Assembly: GCA_022712895.1 (NCBI GenBank)
Contig: JAFLJS010000058.1
Coordinates: forward strand, 1 to 34,720
DNA from: Desulfocapsa sp.
GTDB lineage: Bacteria; Desulfobacterota; Desulfobulbia; Desulfobulbales; Desulfocapsaceae
DNA length: 34,720 bases
Reading direction: 5' to 3'
Under the pieces are notes generated by a model. It ran no database searches and had not been told where the DNA came from. It saw only the letters and a list, made by a program, of their open reading frames with translations. Both the position numbers and the translations under genes were made by a program. Of the stretch, positions 16,245-25,670 are shown piece after piece. Numbering within the stretch: the stretch's first letter is position 1; each line of letters begins with the position of its first letter.

Positions 16245-16628
16245 CTACTCGTTGGCTTTAGAAGCCTCTGGAGCAGGTGCTGCTTCTTCCGGTGCCACTG
16301 TGGGCATTGGAATTATTTTTGGACTTTCTGGGACAGTTTGTCCTGTTTGTGCAGTAGGTACTGTTACCGCAGAACTCATTACAGATCCAGTGCTTGATGT
16401 TGACGAAATATACGCCAAACTCACAGAAGTTACCATAAAAACTATCGCCGCAAGGGTCGTTATTTTATTCAGTAAAGGAATAGGTCCTTCAGAACCGAAT
16501 ACCGACTGGCTGGAACCTCCACCGCCAAAGGCAGCACCAGCATCAGCGCCTTTTCCATGCTGGAGAAGAACGATGATTACCAGGAATAAGCAAACAGCAA
16601 TATGACCAACTGTTAATAAAGTTGCCAT
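16245..16628 (-). CDS. secG: Protein translocase subunit SecG
   Basis: The 127-residue product is the small membrane subunit of the SecYEG channel. It has two membrane helices (about 3-22 and 53-72) around the conserved cytoplasmic segment GADAGAAFGGGGSSQSVFGS. The C-terminal tail (about 75-127) is a long, Pro/Ala/Glu-rich extension, longer than in E. coli. It follows tpiA closely, as is common in bacteria, and precedes tRNA-Leu. Confidence 0.95.
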   Translation of the reverse strand: MATLLTVGHIAVCLFLVIIVLLQHGKGADAGAAFGGGGSSQSVFGSEGPIPLLNKITTLAAIVFMVTSVSLAYISSTSSTGSVMSSAVTVPTAQTGQTVPESPKIIPMPTVAPEEAAPAPEASKANE

Positions 16629-16641
16629 TAATCAGTATTTC

Positions 16642-17394
16642 TCATTTAAAATTTATAATGCGACAAAACGATTCAGCATTCAATGCTGCTCCGCCAACTA
16701 AAGCGCCATCAATATCAGGCTGCGCCATCAGTTCGTCCACGTTATCAGGCTTAACCGAGCCACCATACAATATTCTTACGGAGTCGGCAATAGCTTTTCC
16801 AAACATTTCTGCTAAAAGTTTTCGAATAAAGGCGTGAACCTCCTGAGCCTGTTCTTTAGTGGCTGTCTTTCCGGTACCGATGGCCCAGATGGGTTCATAA
16901 GCCACCACCGTTGTAGCCATGTCTTCTACACTGACCCCAGCAAGACCTTTTCTGATTTGCGCCTCAAGAACCTCAAAAGTTTTTTCGCCTTCCCGCTCTT
17001 CCAGGGTTTCACCAATACAGAAAAGAGGAATCAAACCAAATTTCAACGCTCCCAAAACACGTTTATTTATCATTTCGTCGTCTTCATGAAAGATCTGACG
17101 CCTTTCAGAGTGACCAATAATAGAAGCAACGGCTCCAGCAGATTTCACCATGGTTGGGGAAATCTCACCTGTAAAAGCGCCCTCTTCTTCCCAGCACACA
17201 TTTTGTGAGGCAAGGAGCACATCACTATCGTGCAACACCCTTGAAACCGCATTGAGGGCGATATTAGGCGGGGCCAGAATAACATCTCGATCCTTGAGGC
17301 CAGCAGCACATTTTCCAATTTCAGCAACCAGAAGATATGCTTCAAGTATACTGGTATGCATCTTCCAGTTCCCTGCAATCAGTGGTCTACGCAT
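16642..17394 (-). CDS. tpiA: Triosephosphate isomerase
   Basis: The 250-residue product interconverts dihydroxyacetone phosphate and glyceraldehyde 3-phosphate in glycolysis. Catalytic residues are all visible: Asn9 and Lys11 in GNWKMH, His95 in IIGHSERR, Glu167 in AYEPIWAIGTG, and the phosphate loop GGSVKPDN. The ATG follows a good ribosome binding site (AAGGAGAG). It lies between pgk and secG in the glycolytic cluster. Length and motifs are standard. Confidence 0.97.
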   Translation of the reverse strand: MRRPLIAGNWKMHTSILEAYLLVAEIGKCAAGLKDRDVILAPPNIALNAVSRVLHDSDVLLASQNVCWEEEGAFTGEISPTMVKSAGAVASIIGHSERRQIFHEDDEMINKRVLGALKFGLIPLFCIGETLEEREGEKTFEVLEAQIRKGLAGVSVEDMATTVVAYEPIWAIGTGKTATKEQAQEVHAFIRKLLAEMFGKAIADSVRILYGGSVKPDNVDELMAQPDIDGALVGGAALNAESFCRIINFK

Positions 17395-17409
17395 TCGAAC
17401 TCTCTCCTT

Positions 17410-17460
17410 AGTACCTTATAAATTCTTTCCATATTTTTTAAAAACAATTTGGTGAAGGTG
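17410..17460 (-). repeat. Possible degenerate third copy of the post-stop hairpin repeat
   Basis: In the pgk/tpiA spacer the plus strand reads AGTACCTTATAAATTCTTT, then a T/A-rich centre, then AATTTGGTGAAGG. The left side matches AGTACCTTACAGAAT of the repeat at 24190 well. The right arm is degenerate. It occupies the same kind of position, close behind a stop codon. Confidence 0.35.
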
Positions 17461-17471
17461 CTTAATTACAT

Positions 17472-18647
17472 TTATTTCAGGGCTTCAACACCTGGCAGAG
17501 TTTTTCCTTCCATAAGAGTCAGAAAGGCTCCACCGCCTGTGGACATATAGGAAATATTAGCGGATTCTCCAGACTTTTTCACCGCCGCATTGGAATCCCC
17601 CCCACCTGTTATGGACAACGCATGGGAAGAGGCAACAGTCTGACAGATGGCCATGGTACCTCTGGCAAAGGCATCCATTTCAAAGGCGCCCATGGGGCCG
17701 TTCCAGACAATTGTACGGGCATCCATCAATGCTTCTTGAAAGAAGATCGTACTGGCAGGACCAATATCCAGAGCCATCCAACTTGCGGGTACATCACGAA
17801 AAGTAACATTTTTATGAACTGCATCAGGTGCAAACTTCTCCGCGACTACGAAATCCACCGGAAGGTAGATTTTCACACCTTTTGCTTCAGCTTTTTCCAT
17901 AAACTCACGGGCCGTGTCAAGGAGGTCATCCTCTGTTTTTGATGCTCCCATATCAACACCCTGACTCTTCAAAAAGGTATTGGCCATGGCACCACCGATT
18001 ATCATACTATCAACTTTATCCAGCATGTTTTCAAGTGCACCAAGCTTGGAAGAGACCTTGGCACCACCAACCAGAGCGACAAGGGGACGAACGGGAACAT
18101 CCATGGCCTTATGGAAAAAATCCATTTCAGTCTGCAGAAGATTACCGGCAGCTTTTTCAGCAACATTGGCGGGAACTCCCACAACCGATGCATGGGCACG
18201 GTGGGAGACTGCAAAAGCGTCATTTACATATACGTCCGCCATACGTGCAATTTTTGCTGCAAATGCAGCATCATTGTCAGTCTCTTCAATATAAAATCGA
18301 AGATTCTCGAGCATAACCACATCGCCCGGTGACATGGCGGCCACCAGTGCTTCAGTCTCAGCCCCAATACAATCCGGTGCAAGTTTCACATCACGTTTAA
18401 GGATTTTGGCAAGGTGAGCCGCAACCGGCGCTAAGCTGAAGGCTTCGTTTCGCTGACCTTTAGGGCGTCCCATATGGGAGCAAAGGATCAATTTTCCATC
18501 CTGTTCAAGGATGTGCTGGATGGTGGGCAATGCCCTTCTGATACGAATATCATCGGTAATATTCTTTGCTTCATCCATGGGGACATTAAAATCCACCCGG
18601 ACTAGTACACGTTTTCCCGTTAGATTAAGATCACGAATTGAATTCAT
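17472..18647 (-). CDS. pgk: Phosphoglycerate kinase
   Basis: The 391-residue product transfers phosphate from 1,3-bisphosphoglycerate to ADP. Signature regions are RVLVRVDFNVPMD (14-26), the basic patch CSHMGRPKG, the VNDAFAVSHRAHAS segment, GGAKVSSKLG, and the nucleotide site WNGPMGAFE followed by SITGGGDSNAAV. The length is normal for bacterial enzymes. It lies between rimI and tpiA; the rimI/pgk spacer carries a hairpin repeat that could affect the relative expression of the genes. Confidence 0.97.
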   Translation of the reverse strand: MNSIRDLNLTGKRVLVRVDFNVPMDEAKNITDDIRIRRALPTIQHILEQDGKLILCSHMGRPKGQRNEAFSLAPVAAHLAKILKRDVKLAPDCIGAETEALVAAMSPGDVVMLENLRFYIEETDNDAAFAAKIARMADVYVNDAFAVSHRAHASVVGVPANVAEKAAGNLLQTEMDFFHKAMDVPVRPLVALVGGAKVSSKLGALENMLDKVDSMIIGGAMANTFLKSQGVDMGASKTEDDLLDTAREFMEKAEAKGVKIYLPVDFVVAEKFAPDAVHKNVTFRDVPASWMALDIGPASTIFFQEALMDARTIVWNGPMGAFEMDAFARGTMAICQTVASSHALSITGGGDSNAAVKKSGESANISYMSTGGGAFLTLMEGKTLPGVEALK

Positions 18648-18673
18648 ATATTCACGGTCACCTGTTAGTTTTT

Positions 18674-18754
18674 AGTGCCTTACAGAATGTTTTCTTGTTT
18701 TTTTTAAAAATATTCTGTAAGGAACTTATGCTGGCTTACCATTCATCTCCGGTG
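18674..18754 (-). repeat. Post-stop hairpin repeat, copy A (rimI/pgk)
   Basis: Perfect 11-bp arms CCTTACAGAAT (18678-18688) and ATTCTGTAAGG (18712-18722) enclose a T/A-rich loop. The homology with copy B at 24190-24285 continues for about 30 bp beyond the hairpin (18725-18754, 23 of 30 identical), covering the last nine codons and stop of rimI. There is no long T run, so it is not an ordinary terminator. Confidence 0.75.
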
Positions 18755-19184
18755 TCAGATTGCGAATCAGCAGAACTGCGTCGTCCACAGGATTGTTATA
18801 ATAGTTTTTCCGCTTCCCCTGCTCGACCCACCCAAGTTGCTGATACAGCATTAGGGCTGGAATATTTGCAGATCGAGCTTCCAAAAAAATCTGCTCTGCA
18901 CCATTTCCAGCAAGCAGAGTAGCAAACTCCAACAAAAGCAAACTTGCCACGCCTTGCCGCTGCCAGCTTTTGGCCACAGCAATTTTTAACAACTCTGCTT
19001 CGGGGGACAGCAATATTCCACAGCACCAGCCAACAACTTCCTGCAAATCATCAACGATCAGACTAACGCCGGAATCTCGTTCAAGCTCAGCAAAAATCTG
19101 TTCCTTCACCCAGGGCGAAGAGAACTGCGCCTCAATACGTTCCACAGCCGCCACATCACTGGCGGCCATAGGTCGAATCAGCAC
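18726..19184 (-). CDS. rimI: Ribosomal-protein-alanine N-acetyltransferase RimI (GNAT family)
   Basis: The 152-residue GNAT protein has the acetyl-CoA motif (A)VAKSWQRQGVASLLL at about 69-83 and the RimI signature LEARSANIPALMLYQQLGWVEQGKRKNYY. RimI acetylates the N-terminus of ribosomal protein S18. The start is a GTG three bases past the gap stop codon, overlapping its own GGAG; an ATG at 19169 would be an alternative but is too far from that site. The last residues (TPEMNGKPA) lie within the hairpin repeat and may be an acquired tail. It is between gap and pgk. Confidence 0.85.
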   Translation of the reverse strand: MLIRPMAASDVAAVERIEAQFSSPWVKEQIFAELERDSGVSLIVDDLQEVVGWCCGILLSPEAELLKIAVAKSWQRQGVASLLLLEFATLLAGNGAEQIFLEARSANIPALMLYQQLGWVEQGKRKNYYNNPVDDAVLLIRNLTPEMNGKPA

Positions 19185-19187
19185 TCC

Positions 19188-20405
19188 TTACAACATATTG
19201 CCAGCGACTTCGAGGGTTAGATCGCCAAGCGTATTGGTATAACTGCCCAGTTCATTATCATACCAGGCATACACAACAGCCTGAGTGATGGGAACATTAA
19301 GGATATGATCAGCGCCGGCATCCACAGAACAACTCTTTAACTTGTTCAGATTTACCGGAATGGAGGCTGTGCGGGTGTGTGTTTCTGTACTCTCAATTAC
19401 GGCCGCAGCTTCCGGCACCCCGATAATATCAGAGGACACATTTTGCGCTTCCGAGTATTCGAGATATGGGCTATTAGCCGCATACTCCCGATAAATAGCG
19501 TTTATTTTGTCACGCTTTAGTGGAGAATCCAGATCATCCTGCACATTCAACACAAGCACAATCAGTGAACCAGTGGATATGGGAACACGAACCGATTCCG
19601 CAATAAATCCGATGGATTTCATCTCCGGGATAACAAGCGCAAGAGCCTTGGCAGCACCGGTGGTGGTAAGGATAATATTATTGAGGATTGAACGGTTTTT
19701 ACGAAGATCCGCAGCACCTGTTTTAGGCAGGCAGTCCAGCACCTTCTGGCTTCCAGTTGCCGCATGAACAGTAACCATGGAAGCACTCAAGAAATTTTCA
19801 GCACCGATGGATTCCATCAGCGGTTTAATCATATATGAGAGACAGGTGGTGGTGCAGGATGCGGCAGAGATGAGCGCATGTTTTGATGCGTCATAATCTT
19901 CTTCATTAATGCCCATAACGGTTGTTATGGCGTCATCCGGCATATCCAGCCCTTTGGATTTAATCTTAAAGGGAGCTGACAACATCACCTTCTCGGCTCC
20001 GGCCTGTAAATGGCCACGCAGAGAGCCCCAGCCGCCTTCTGCATCTGCGGTGGGATCAGTGAAAGCTCCAGTGGTATCCACCACCAGCTTCACATTATTT
20101 TCCTGCCAGGCAATATCTTTAGGATTACGAGCTGTGCGTAAAAATTTTACTGGAACACCATTGATAACCATGGTTCCGGCTTCTTCGTTCAGCTCTTCAA
20201 TCACACGGCCACCTTTATGTCCGTGAAGATAGGTACCGAGACGTCCAAATGAGGAATCGCGCTCAACAGATGCAGCAAGATCATTCAGTCCGCAACCAAT
20301 TTCCCGGCCGACGTTAACCACAATTTCTGAAAAATATTTTCTCGATACGTGGTGCCATAACGAAAGTTTTCCTATACGACCCATGCCATTAAGCCCTAAT
20401 ATCAT
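19188..20405 (-). CDS. gap: Glyceraldehyde-3-phosphate dehydrogenase, long divergent form
   Basis: The product has 405 residues, against the usual 330-340. It keeps the NAD-binding glycine motif GLNGMGRIGK (4-13), the catalytic Cys184 in ASCTTTCLS (canonical ASCTTNC), His214 in VTVHAATGSQ, the TTTGAAKAL loop, and YAWYDNELGSYTN near the end. It should oxidise glyceraldehyde 3-phosphate to 1,3-bisphosphoglycerate, fitting its place ahead of pgk and tpiA. The usual acidic residue after the second strand (NDL in classical enzymes) is not evident (VVNVGREIG), so cofactor preference may differ. Extra length is spread over the N-terminal half (for example 120-165). It is the first gene of the minus-strand cluster. 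Confidence 0.92.
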   Translation of the reverse strand: MILGLNGMGRIGKLSLWHHVSRKYFSEIVVNVGREIGCGLNDLAASVERDSSFGRLGTYLHGHKGGRVIEELNEEAGTMVINGVPVKFLRTARNPKDIAWQENNVKLVVDTTGAFTDPTADAEGGWGSLRGHLQAGAEKVMLSAPFKIKSKGLDMPDDAITTVMGINEEDYDASKHALISAASCTTTCLSYMIKPLMESIGAENFLSASMVTVHAATGSQKVLDCLPKTGAADLRKNRSILNNIILTTTGAAKALALVIPEMKSIGFIAESVRVPISTGSLIVLVLNVQDDLDSPLKRDKINAIYREYAANSPYLEYSEAQNVSSDIIGVPEAAAVIESTETHTRTASIPVNLNKLKSCSVDAGADHILNVPITQAVVYAWYDNELGSYTNTLGDLTLEVAGNML

Positions 20406-20556
20406 GACAATGCTTCTCCTGTTGGGGGGTAAAGTAATGTTCCGGGAAAGGCAATTTGAACTTTCCCTTTTGAATTGTGTTCTTTATACTGTATTTTAAG
20501 CTATTCTTCATCTTCAAAGACTAACTACTTACTAAATAATTCACTTTTTTTGAACA
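20406..20556. promoter_or_regulatory. Divergent promoter region between gap and sfsA
   Basis: This A/T-rich 151-bp spacer must serve both genes. On the minus strand TATAAA near 20487 is a possible -10 for gap but without a good -35. On the plus strand TTGAAT, 16 bp, TATTTT (about 20471-20498) is a moderate match ahead of sfsA. CAGGAG precedes the gap start. Assignments are tentative. Confidence 0.35.
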
Positions 20557-21267
20557 ATGATTTTTGCAAACCCTTTACAAAAAGCCACCCTGGTTAAACG
20601 ATACAAACGATTTCTTGCCGATGTCATTAATGATGAAGGACAAGAGATCACTGTCCACTGTCCCAATTCCGGTTCCATGCTAGGCTGCTCCACACCCGGC
20701 AGCGAAGTCATGCTCTCCACCTCACCAAACCCCAAACGTAAATACCCACAAGGACTTGAGATGGTTAAAGAAGGTGAAACATGGATTGGCATCAACACCA
20801 TGCTCACCAACGGAATTGTGGCTGAAGCCATTATGGATGGCCGGATACAAGAATTACAAAACATTGAAAAGCTGACCCGAGAAGTAAAAACATCAAAATC
20901 CAGCCGGCTGGATTTACTTCTTGAGCGTGGGGACGAAAAAATCTATGTGGAGATTAAGACATGCTCTCTGGTTGAAGATGGCTGGGCCATGTTTCCCGAT
21001 GCTGTGACAGCCCGTGGCACAAAGCATCTCAACGAACTGGCGATGCTTGTGGAACAGGGGAATCAAGGGGTGTTGCTTTTCTGTATTCAACGAAACGATG
21101 CGGATAAATTTAAACCGGCAGCACATATTGATCCTCTCTACGCAAAGACCCTTAGCGAAGTTGCTAAAAAAGGTGTACAAATCCTTGCCTACCAGGCGGA
21201 AGTGACACCTGAATCAATCGAAATAATAAAAACCATCCCCATTTTTCATGAAGGAATCCCATCCTGA
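20557..21267 (+). CDS. sfsA: SfsA family DNA/RNA nuclease-like protein
   Basis: This 236-residue protein shows the SfsA signatures: an N-terminal OB-like part with [24 protein letters not shown], and the nuclease-like core [29 protein letters not shown]. It is named for sugar fermentation stimulation in E. coli, and the family fold resembles PD-(D/E)XK nucleases; the in vivo role is unclear. Its stop codon overlaps the queC start by one base (TGATG), so the two are translationally coupled. Confidence 0.93.
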   Translation: MIFANPLQKATLVKRYKRFLADVINDEGQEITVHCPNSGSMLGCSTPGSEVMLSTSPNPKRKYPQGLEMVKEGETWIGINTMLTNGIVAEAIMDGRIQELQNIEKLTREVKTSKSSRLDLLLERGDEKIYVEIKTCSLVEDGWAMFPDAVTARGTKHLNELAMLVEQGNQGVLLFCIQRNDADKFKPAAHIDPLYAKTLSEVAKKGVQILAYQAEVTPESIEIIKTIPIFHEGIPS

Positions 21268-21965
21268 TGCACTCTACAGAAAATAAAAAAGCAGTTATCC
21301 TCTTCAGTGGCGGGCTGGACTCCACAACCATTCTGGCCATTGCCAAAGATACCGGCTACAGTTGCTACTGCCTCAGCTTTCGATATGGCCAAAAACAGAC
21401 AATTGAGCTTGAAAAAGCAACCTCTCTGGCAAAAAAAAGTCAGGTCAGCAAACATCTTATCCTGAATCTTGATCTTGATAAAATTGGTGGCTCTGCACTC
21501 ACTGATGCCATTGAAGTCCCCAAAGACCGGGATACCAGCGATGAGTCCATCCCTGTGACCTATGTTCCTGCACGCAACACCATTTTCCTCTCCCATGCTG
21601 TGGCCTGGGCAGAAGTACTGGGTGCTCAAGATATCTTTATTGGAGTCAATGCGGTTGATTATTCGGGATATCCTGACTGCAGGCCTGAATTTCTTGAAGC
21701 ATTCGGCAAGATGGCAAACCTGGGCACAAAAGCAGGAGTCAGCGGAGAGGGAGGATTTACCATTCACGCCCCGTTACTCAAACTGTCAAAGGCAGAAATT
21801 ATAACCAGAGGCCTAGCACTTGGGGTGGATTATGCAAAAACACACAGCTGCTATGACCCGGTGGGCTATAAAGCTTGTGGCAGATGCGATGCCTGCGTCT
21901 TACGCCTGCAGGGATTTCGTGATGCAGGGCTGACAGACCCTGTGGATTATGTCAGTTCGTCGTGA
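21267..21965 (+). CDS. queC: 7-cyano-7-deazaguanine synthase QueC
   Basis: The 232-residue enzyme converts 7-carboxy-7-deazaguanine to preQ0, using ATP and ammonia, for queuosine. It has the PP-loop SGGLDSTT (about 16-23), the ARNTIFLS segment, [17 protein letters not shown], and a zinc site in [16 protein letters not shown] near the C-terminus with four cysteines. It is coupled to sfsA. Its last codons overlap the end of the convergent pyrC gene by 19 bp. Confidence 0.96.
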   Translation: MHSTENKKAVILFSGGLDSTTILAIAKDTGYSCYCLSFRYGQKQTIELEKATSLAKKSQVSKHLILNLDLDKIGGSALTDAIEVPKDRDTSDESIPVTYVPARNTIFLSHAVAWAEVLGAQDIFIGVNAVDYSGYPDCRPEFLEAFGKMANLGTKAGVSGEGGFTIHAPLLKLSKAEIITRGLALGVDYAKTHSCYDPVGYKACGRCDACVLRLQGFRDAGLTDPVDYVSSS

Positions 21966-23224
21966 GTAACACGACCACCCATAATCGTAAGTACGGCCTT
22001 CCCCTGTAATTTCCAATCAATAAAGGGGGAGTTCTTTCCTTTTGAAAGGATTGACTCCTTCGTGAAAATAAATTCCTTTTCGGTATCGATTACGGTGACA
22101 TCGGCGACACTGCCTTCGACGAGGGTTCCCCCTGCCACTTTCAGGATTCTTGCAGGTGCTGATGACATCAACTCCACCAGTCGCAGTGGTTCAATAACCC
22201 CTTCACGCACCAGAGCCAAAGAAAGTGGCAAAGATGTTTCAAGACCTATAATTCCATTCATTGCCCGATCAAACTCACACTCTTTTTCCAGTACCGAATG
22301 CGGTGCATGGTCAGTGGAAATACAGTCATAGGTACCATCCTGCAAACCAACACGGATGGCCTGTCTGTCTGCTTCCGTTCGCAGCGGTGGATTCATCTTG
22401 GCGTTGGTATCGTAATCACCCACAGCTTCTTCAGTGAGAGTAAAATAATGGGGGGTTGTTTCAGCAGTTATTTTCACGCCTCTGGCCTTGGCCTGCCTGA
22501 TAAGATCGGTGGCAGCAAGGGTACTTACATGGGCGATATGGGTTCGCTGTCCGGTAAGTTCGGCAAGGGCTATTTCACGGTATACCATGATTGCTTCAGC
22601 TGCGGCCGGAATACCACGCAACCCCAGACGGGTAGAAACCACACCTTCATTCATGGCACCATTTTTACTGAGCGCCATTTCTTCGGAATGGGAAATAACC
22701 AGCAGATCATGACTGCCGGCATATTCCATGGCACGGCGCATTAGCTGGCTATCGAGTACAGGTAGCCCATCATCTGTTACTGCCACCGCTCCTGCTTCTT
22801 TCAGCTCTCCATACTCCGCAAGTTCTGTCCCCTGGCTACCCCGACTGATTGCCACAGCGGGATAAACCCTGGCACTGGCATTTCGTGCCTTATCCAGTAT
22901 AAATCGTGTAACGGATGCCTCATCATTTACGGGCTTAGTATTAGGCATACAGGCAACTGCAGTGAATCCTCCGGCGGCGGCAGCCCGGGTTCCCGATTCA
23001 ACGGTTTCTTTATACTCTTCACCAGGTTCCCGAAGATGTACATGCATATCGATAAGTCCCGGGACAATCCATTTTCCTGATACATCTTCAATTCTGCTGT
23101 TTTCAGGAATCTGAGCTTCCGCAGGAACAATTTCACCACCCTTGATCCACAGGTCACCGGTCGTATCAGTACCAGTTGTGGGATCAAGCAAACGTCCGTT
23201 TTGTAAAATAATCATATCATTCAT
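21947..23224 (-). CDS. pyrC: Dihydroorotase
   Basis: The 425-residue enzyme closes carbamoyl aspartate to dihydroorotate in pyrimidine synthesis. It has the metal motif [10 protein letters not shown] (58-67), [31 protein letters not shown] and STDHAPHS, as in the long (type I) bacterial dihydroorotases. Its ATG overlaps the pyrB stop by 4 bp, so the two are translationally coupled. The coding sequence ends inside queC on the other strand. Confidence 0.96.
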   Translation of the reverse strand: MNDMIILQNGRLLDPTTGTDTTGDLWIKGGEIVPAEAQIPENSRIEDVSGKWIVPGLIDMHVHLREPGEEYKETVESGTRAAAAGGFTAVACMPNTKPVNDEASVTRFILDKARNASARVYPAVAISRGSQGTELAEYGELKEAGAVAVTDDGLPVLDSQLMRRAMEYAGSHDLLVISHSEEMALSKNGAMNEGVVSTRLGLRGIPAAAEAIMVYREIALAELTGQRTHIAHVSTLAATDLIRQAKARGVKITAETTPHYFTLTEEAVGDYDTNAKMNPPLRTEADRQAIRVGLQDGTYDCISTDHAPHSVLEKECEFDRAMNGIIGLETSLPLSLALVREGVIEPLRLVELMSSAPARILKVAGGTLVEGSVADVTVIDTEKEFIFTKESILSKGKNSPFIDWKLQGKAVLTIMGGRVTHDELT

Positions 23225-24165
23225 ACCTCTGCTCCCTGTGTTCCCATAACCAAATAGAGTAATGCCATGCGGATGGCCACACCGTTGGTCACCTGCTCAA
23301 GTATCACTGAGGCCTCCCCGTCAGCAACATCAGGATTCATCTCCACACCTCGATTGATGGGGCCTGGATGCATAACAAGGACGTCGGGCTTCGCATGTTT
23401 CAAAATAGACTTGTTGATACCATAAAACTGGGCATATTCACGAAGAGACGGGATCAGCGGATCATCCTGTCGTTCTTTTTGAATGCGTAGTGCCATAACA
23501 ACATCGGCATCGGTAACGGCCTCTTTAACAGAGGCGGCAACAGTTGCCCCAAGAGTGTCAACATGGGGAGGCATAAAGGTTGCGGGACCTGCCACATGCA
23601 CATCGGCACCCATCTTTGTAAATCCCAGGATATTGGAGTGAGCCACACGACTGTGGGCAATATCTCCGATTATTGCGATCTTCAAGCCTTCAAGGCTCTT
23701 CTTATGATCACGAACCGTCATCATATCAAGCAGTGCCTGACTGGGATGTTCATGGGTTCCGTCACCGGCATTGATAATTCCAGCTGTTACATAACGGGTG
23801 AGCAAAGCAGGAGCACCGGAACTACCGTGCCGCAGGATAATAATATCAGGATTCATGGCCTCAAGATTTCTGGCCGTATCGATCAGGGTCTCGCCCTTTT
23901 GAGCAGAACTGGTGGAAGCGGCGATATTAAAGGTATCTGCGCTCATGCGCTTTGCCGCGATTTCAAAAGAGAGCCGCGTCCGGGTGGATGGCTCAAAAAA
24001 GAAATTTATGATTGTTTTTCCCTTCAGGGTGGGGACTTTTTTAATGGAACGGGTGGATATTTCTTTAAACGAGAGGGCGATGTCGAGAATATGAATAATA
24101 TCAGTCGTCGACAACTGCTCTATGCCAAGGATATGTCTGTGTTGAAACTGATATGAGTTTTTCAC
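23221..24165 (-). CDS. pyrB: Aspartate carbamoyltransferase catalytic subunit
   Basis: The 314-residue enzyme makes carbamoyl aspartate, the committed step of pyrimidine synthesis. It has the carbamoyl phosphate motif [11 protein letters not shown] (about 58-68), HPSQALLDM, the regulatory-free length of the class with no pyrI in view, and [13 protein letters not shown] near the end. It is followed by pyrC with a 4-bp overlap and preceded, after a hairpin repeat, by lepB. Confidence 0.96.
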   Translation of the reverse strand: MKNSYQFQHRHILGIEQLSTTDIIHILDIALSFKEISTRSIKKVPTLKGKTIINFFFEPSTRTRLSFEIAAKRMSADTFNIAASTSSAQKGETLIDTARNLEAMNPDIIILRHGSSGAPALLTRYVTAGIINAGDGTHEHPSQALLDMMTVRDHKKSLEGLKIAIIGDIAHSRVAHSNILGFTKMGADVHVAGPATFMPPHVDTLGATVAASVKEAVTDADVVMALRIQKERQDDPLIPSLREYAQFYGINKSILKHAKPDVLVMHPGPINRGVEMNPDVADGEASVILEQVTNGVAIRMALLYLVMGTQGAEV

Positions 24166-24189
24166 GTTTCTCTGTTTAATATAGAATTA

Positions 24190-24285
24190 GTACCTTACAG
24201 AATATTTTCTCGAAATCTACACTTGCCTGTTGTTTTAAAATATTCTGATAAGGAACTTATACTGGTTTACCGTCCTTCACCAGTG
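24190..24285 (-). repeat. Post-stop hairpin repeat, copy B (lepB/pyrB)
   Basis: Arms CCTTACAGAATATTTT (24193-24208) and AAAATATTCTG-A-TAAGG (24237-24253) pair over 16 bp with one bulged base around a 28-base loop. The homology with copy A extends to 24285, the base next to the lepB stop codon, so the repeat begins exactly behind that gene. There is no T run after the hairpin. Confidence 0.75.
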
Positions 24286-24939
24286 CTAACGGACAATATC
24301 ACCTATACGACTCCAGCGAATAGAGGTGAAACGATCCACCGACATAAGTGGTTTCTGCAGATCCCAGGACCAGTACAAGATAAAAGCCTTGCCAAGGACA
24401 TCTTTCAACGGCACAAATCCCCAGAAGCGACTGTCGTAACTGTTATCGCGATTGTCACCCATCACAAAGATAGAGCCCTCAGGAACCTTTACCGGACCCA
24501 TATTATCACGAGGGCCAGCATTGGCCTTCATGATATTCTTATCAGTGAACTGAATATGGGGATTTTCAACGGCTTTACCATTTATATACAACTGCTTGTT
24601 TTTTATCTCAATGGTATCACCCGTGATCCCAACCACTCGTTTAATATAGTCTACGGAACGATCTTTAGGATATTTGAAGACAACGATATCATCACGTTTA
24701 GGATCTTTCCACGGGATAACAACCGTTCCGGTTACGGGAAGTTTTACACCATAAATGAATTTATTGACCAGCAGGTGATCACCAATCTGGAGAGTGGAAA
24801 GCATGGAACCGGAAGGAATTTTAAAGGCCTGAACCACGAAACTTCTGATAAAAAGAGCGAGAAGTACTGCGATAACTATAGCTTCGGCATACTCACGAAC
24901 TACTGATTTTTCAGATTTTCTATAACTCACTACAGCCAC
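24286..24939 (-). CDS. lepB: Signal peptidase I
   Basis: The 217-residue membrane protease removes signal peptides from exported proteins. One N-terminal membrane anchor (about 15-36) is followed by the catalytic Ser45 in KIPSGSMLSTL, the general base Lys100 in DYIKRVVGITGD, and the GDNRDNSYDSRFWGFV box. The length is typical of single- or two-anchor forms. It lies upstream of pyrB, separated by the hairpin repeat. Confidence 0.95.
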   Translation of the reverse strand: MAVVSYRKSEKSVVREYAEAIVIAVLLALFIRSFVVQAFKIPSGSMLSTLQIGDHLLVNKFIYGVKLPVTGTVVIPWKDPKRDDIVVFKYPKDRSVDYIKRVVGITGDTIEIKNKQLYINGKAVENPHIQFTDKNIMKANAGPRDNMGPVKVPEGSIFVMGDNRDNSYDSRFWGFVPLKDVLGKAFILYWSWDLQKPLMSVDRFTSIRWSRIGDIVR

Positions 24940-25034
24940 TCCAGTAAAGTATCTAACAGCTTTATTTCAAGGTTGAGAATGTTGCACGCAACCTACTCCA
25001 TTGACAGATCAATTTCAAGAAGTCCCTATTTGCT

Positions 25035-25670
25035 CTAAAGCAAATACTTGATCAAAACAAAGCCACCAATAAGCAGAACAAGGAACACAATGGAAAGAAC
25101 ATTAAAGTACTTTTCGATATACACTTTCACAGGAGGTCCGAACTTCCAGATAAAGGCAGCTACCAGAAAAAAACGAGCAGAGCGGGAGACAAGGGAAACC
25201 AACATAAATGTTGGAAAATTAATATGAAATGCACCAGCAGTGATGGTAAACAGTTTGTAGGGTAATGGTGTAAACCCAGCCGCCCCTACAGCCCAGGCAT
25301 CATACTGCTGGTAGAGACTCTGCACTGTGACATACTTTTCACTCAGCCCGTAAACATCCATGATCGGCCGCCCCACGCTGTCCATAAACCACATGCCAAG
25401 ACCATAGCCGAAAGCACCGCCAAGAACAGAACCAACAGCACAAACGGCAGCATATTTAAATGCTTTTTTAGGAACCGCAATACACAACGCAATCAGAAAG
25501 ACATCAGGTGGGATAGGGAAAAAAGAGGACTCAACAAAAGCAATGGCAAAAAGCACCCAGATCCCATAAGGAGTTTGCAACCACTCCATACACTTATCAT
25601 ACAAACGATGGAGGATGGCTTTTCTGGGTTTTGATTCTATTTCTGTATTACTCTCAACCATTCCAGCCAT
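25035..25670 (-). CDS. YqaA/DedA-type VTT-domain membrane protein
   Basis: The 211-residue protein has four or five membrane helices and the VTT/SNARE-associated pattern [33 protein letters not shown], and [20 protein letters not shown]. This matches the YqaA branch of the DedA superfamily, whose relatives move undecaprenyl phosphate or other lipids; the role of this branch is not settled. It overlaps the end of pcm by 17 bp. The start could be the ATG at 25670 or the one at 25661; AGGAG lies close upstream of the first. The stop codon lies within a small hairpin (25027-25046). Confidence 0.85.
   Translation of the reverse strand: MAGMVESNTEIESKPRKAILHRLYDKCMEWLQTPYGIWVLFAIAFVESSFFPIPPDVFLIALCIAVPKKAFKYAAVCAVGSVLGGAFGYGLGMWFMDSVGRPIMDVYGLSEKYVTVQSLYQQYDAWAVGAAGFTPLPYKLFTITAGAFHINFPTFMLVSLVSRSARFFLVAAFIWKFGPPVKVYIEKYFNVLSIVFLVLLIGGFVLIKYLL

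Noticed and set aside
23563-24156. 197-codon plus-strand frame opposite pyrB
   Set aside because: It is antisense to aspartate carbamoyltransferase with complete motifs; no ribosome binding site.
24223-24906. 227-codon plus-strand frame opposite lepB
   Set aside because: It is antisense to signal peptidase I, which has all its catalytic motifs, and its translation looks random.
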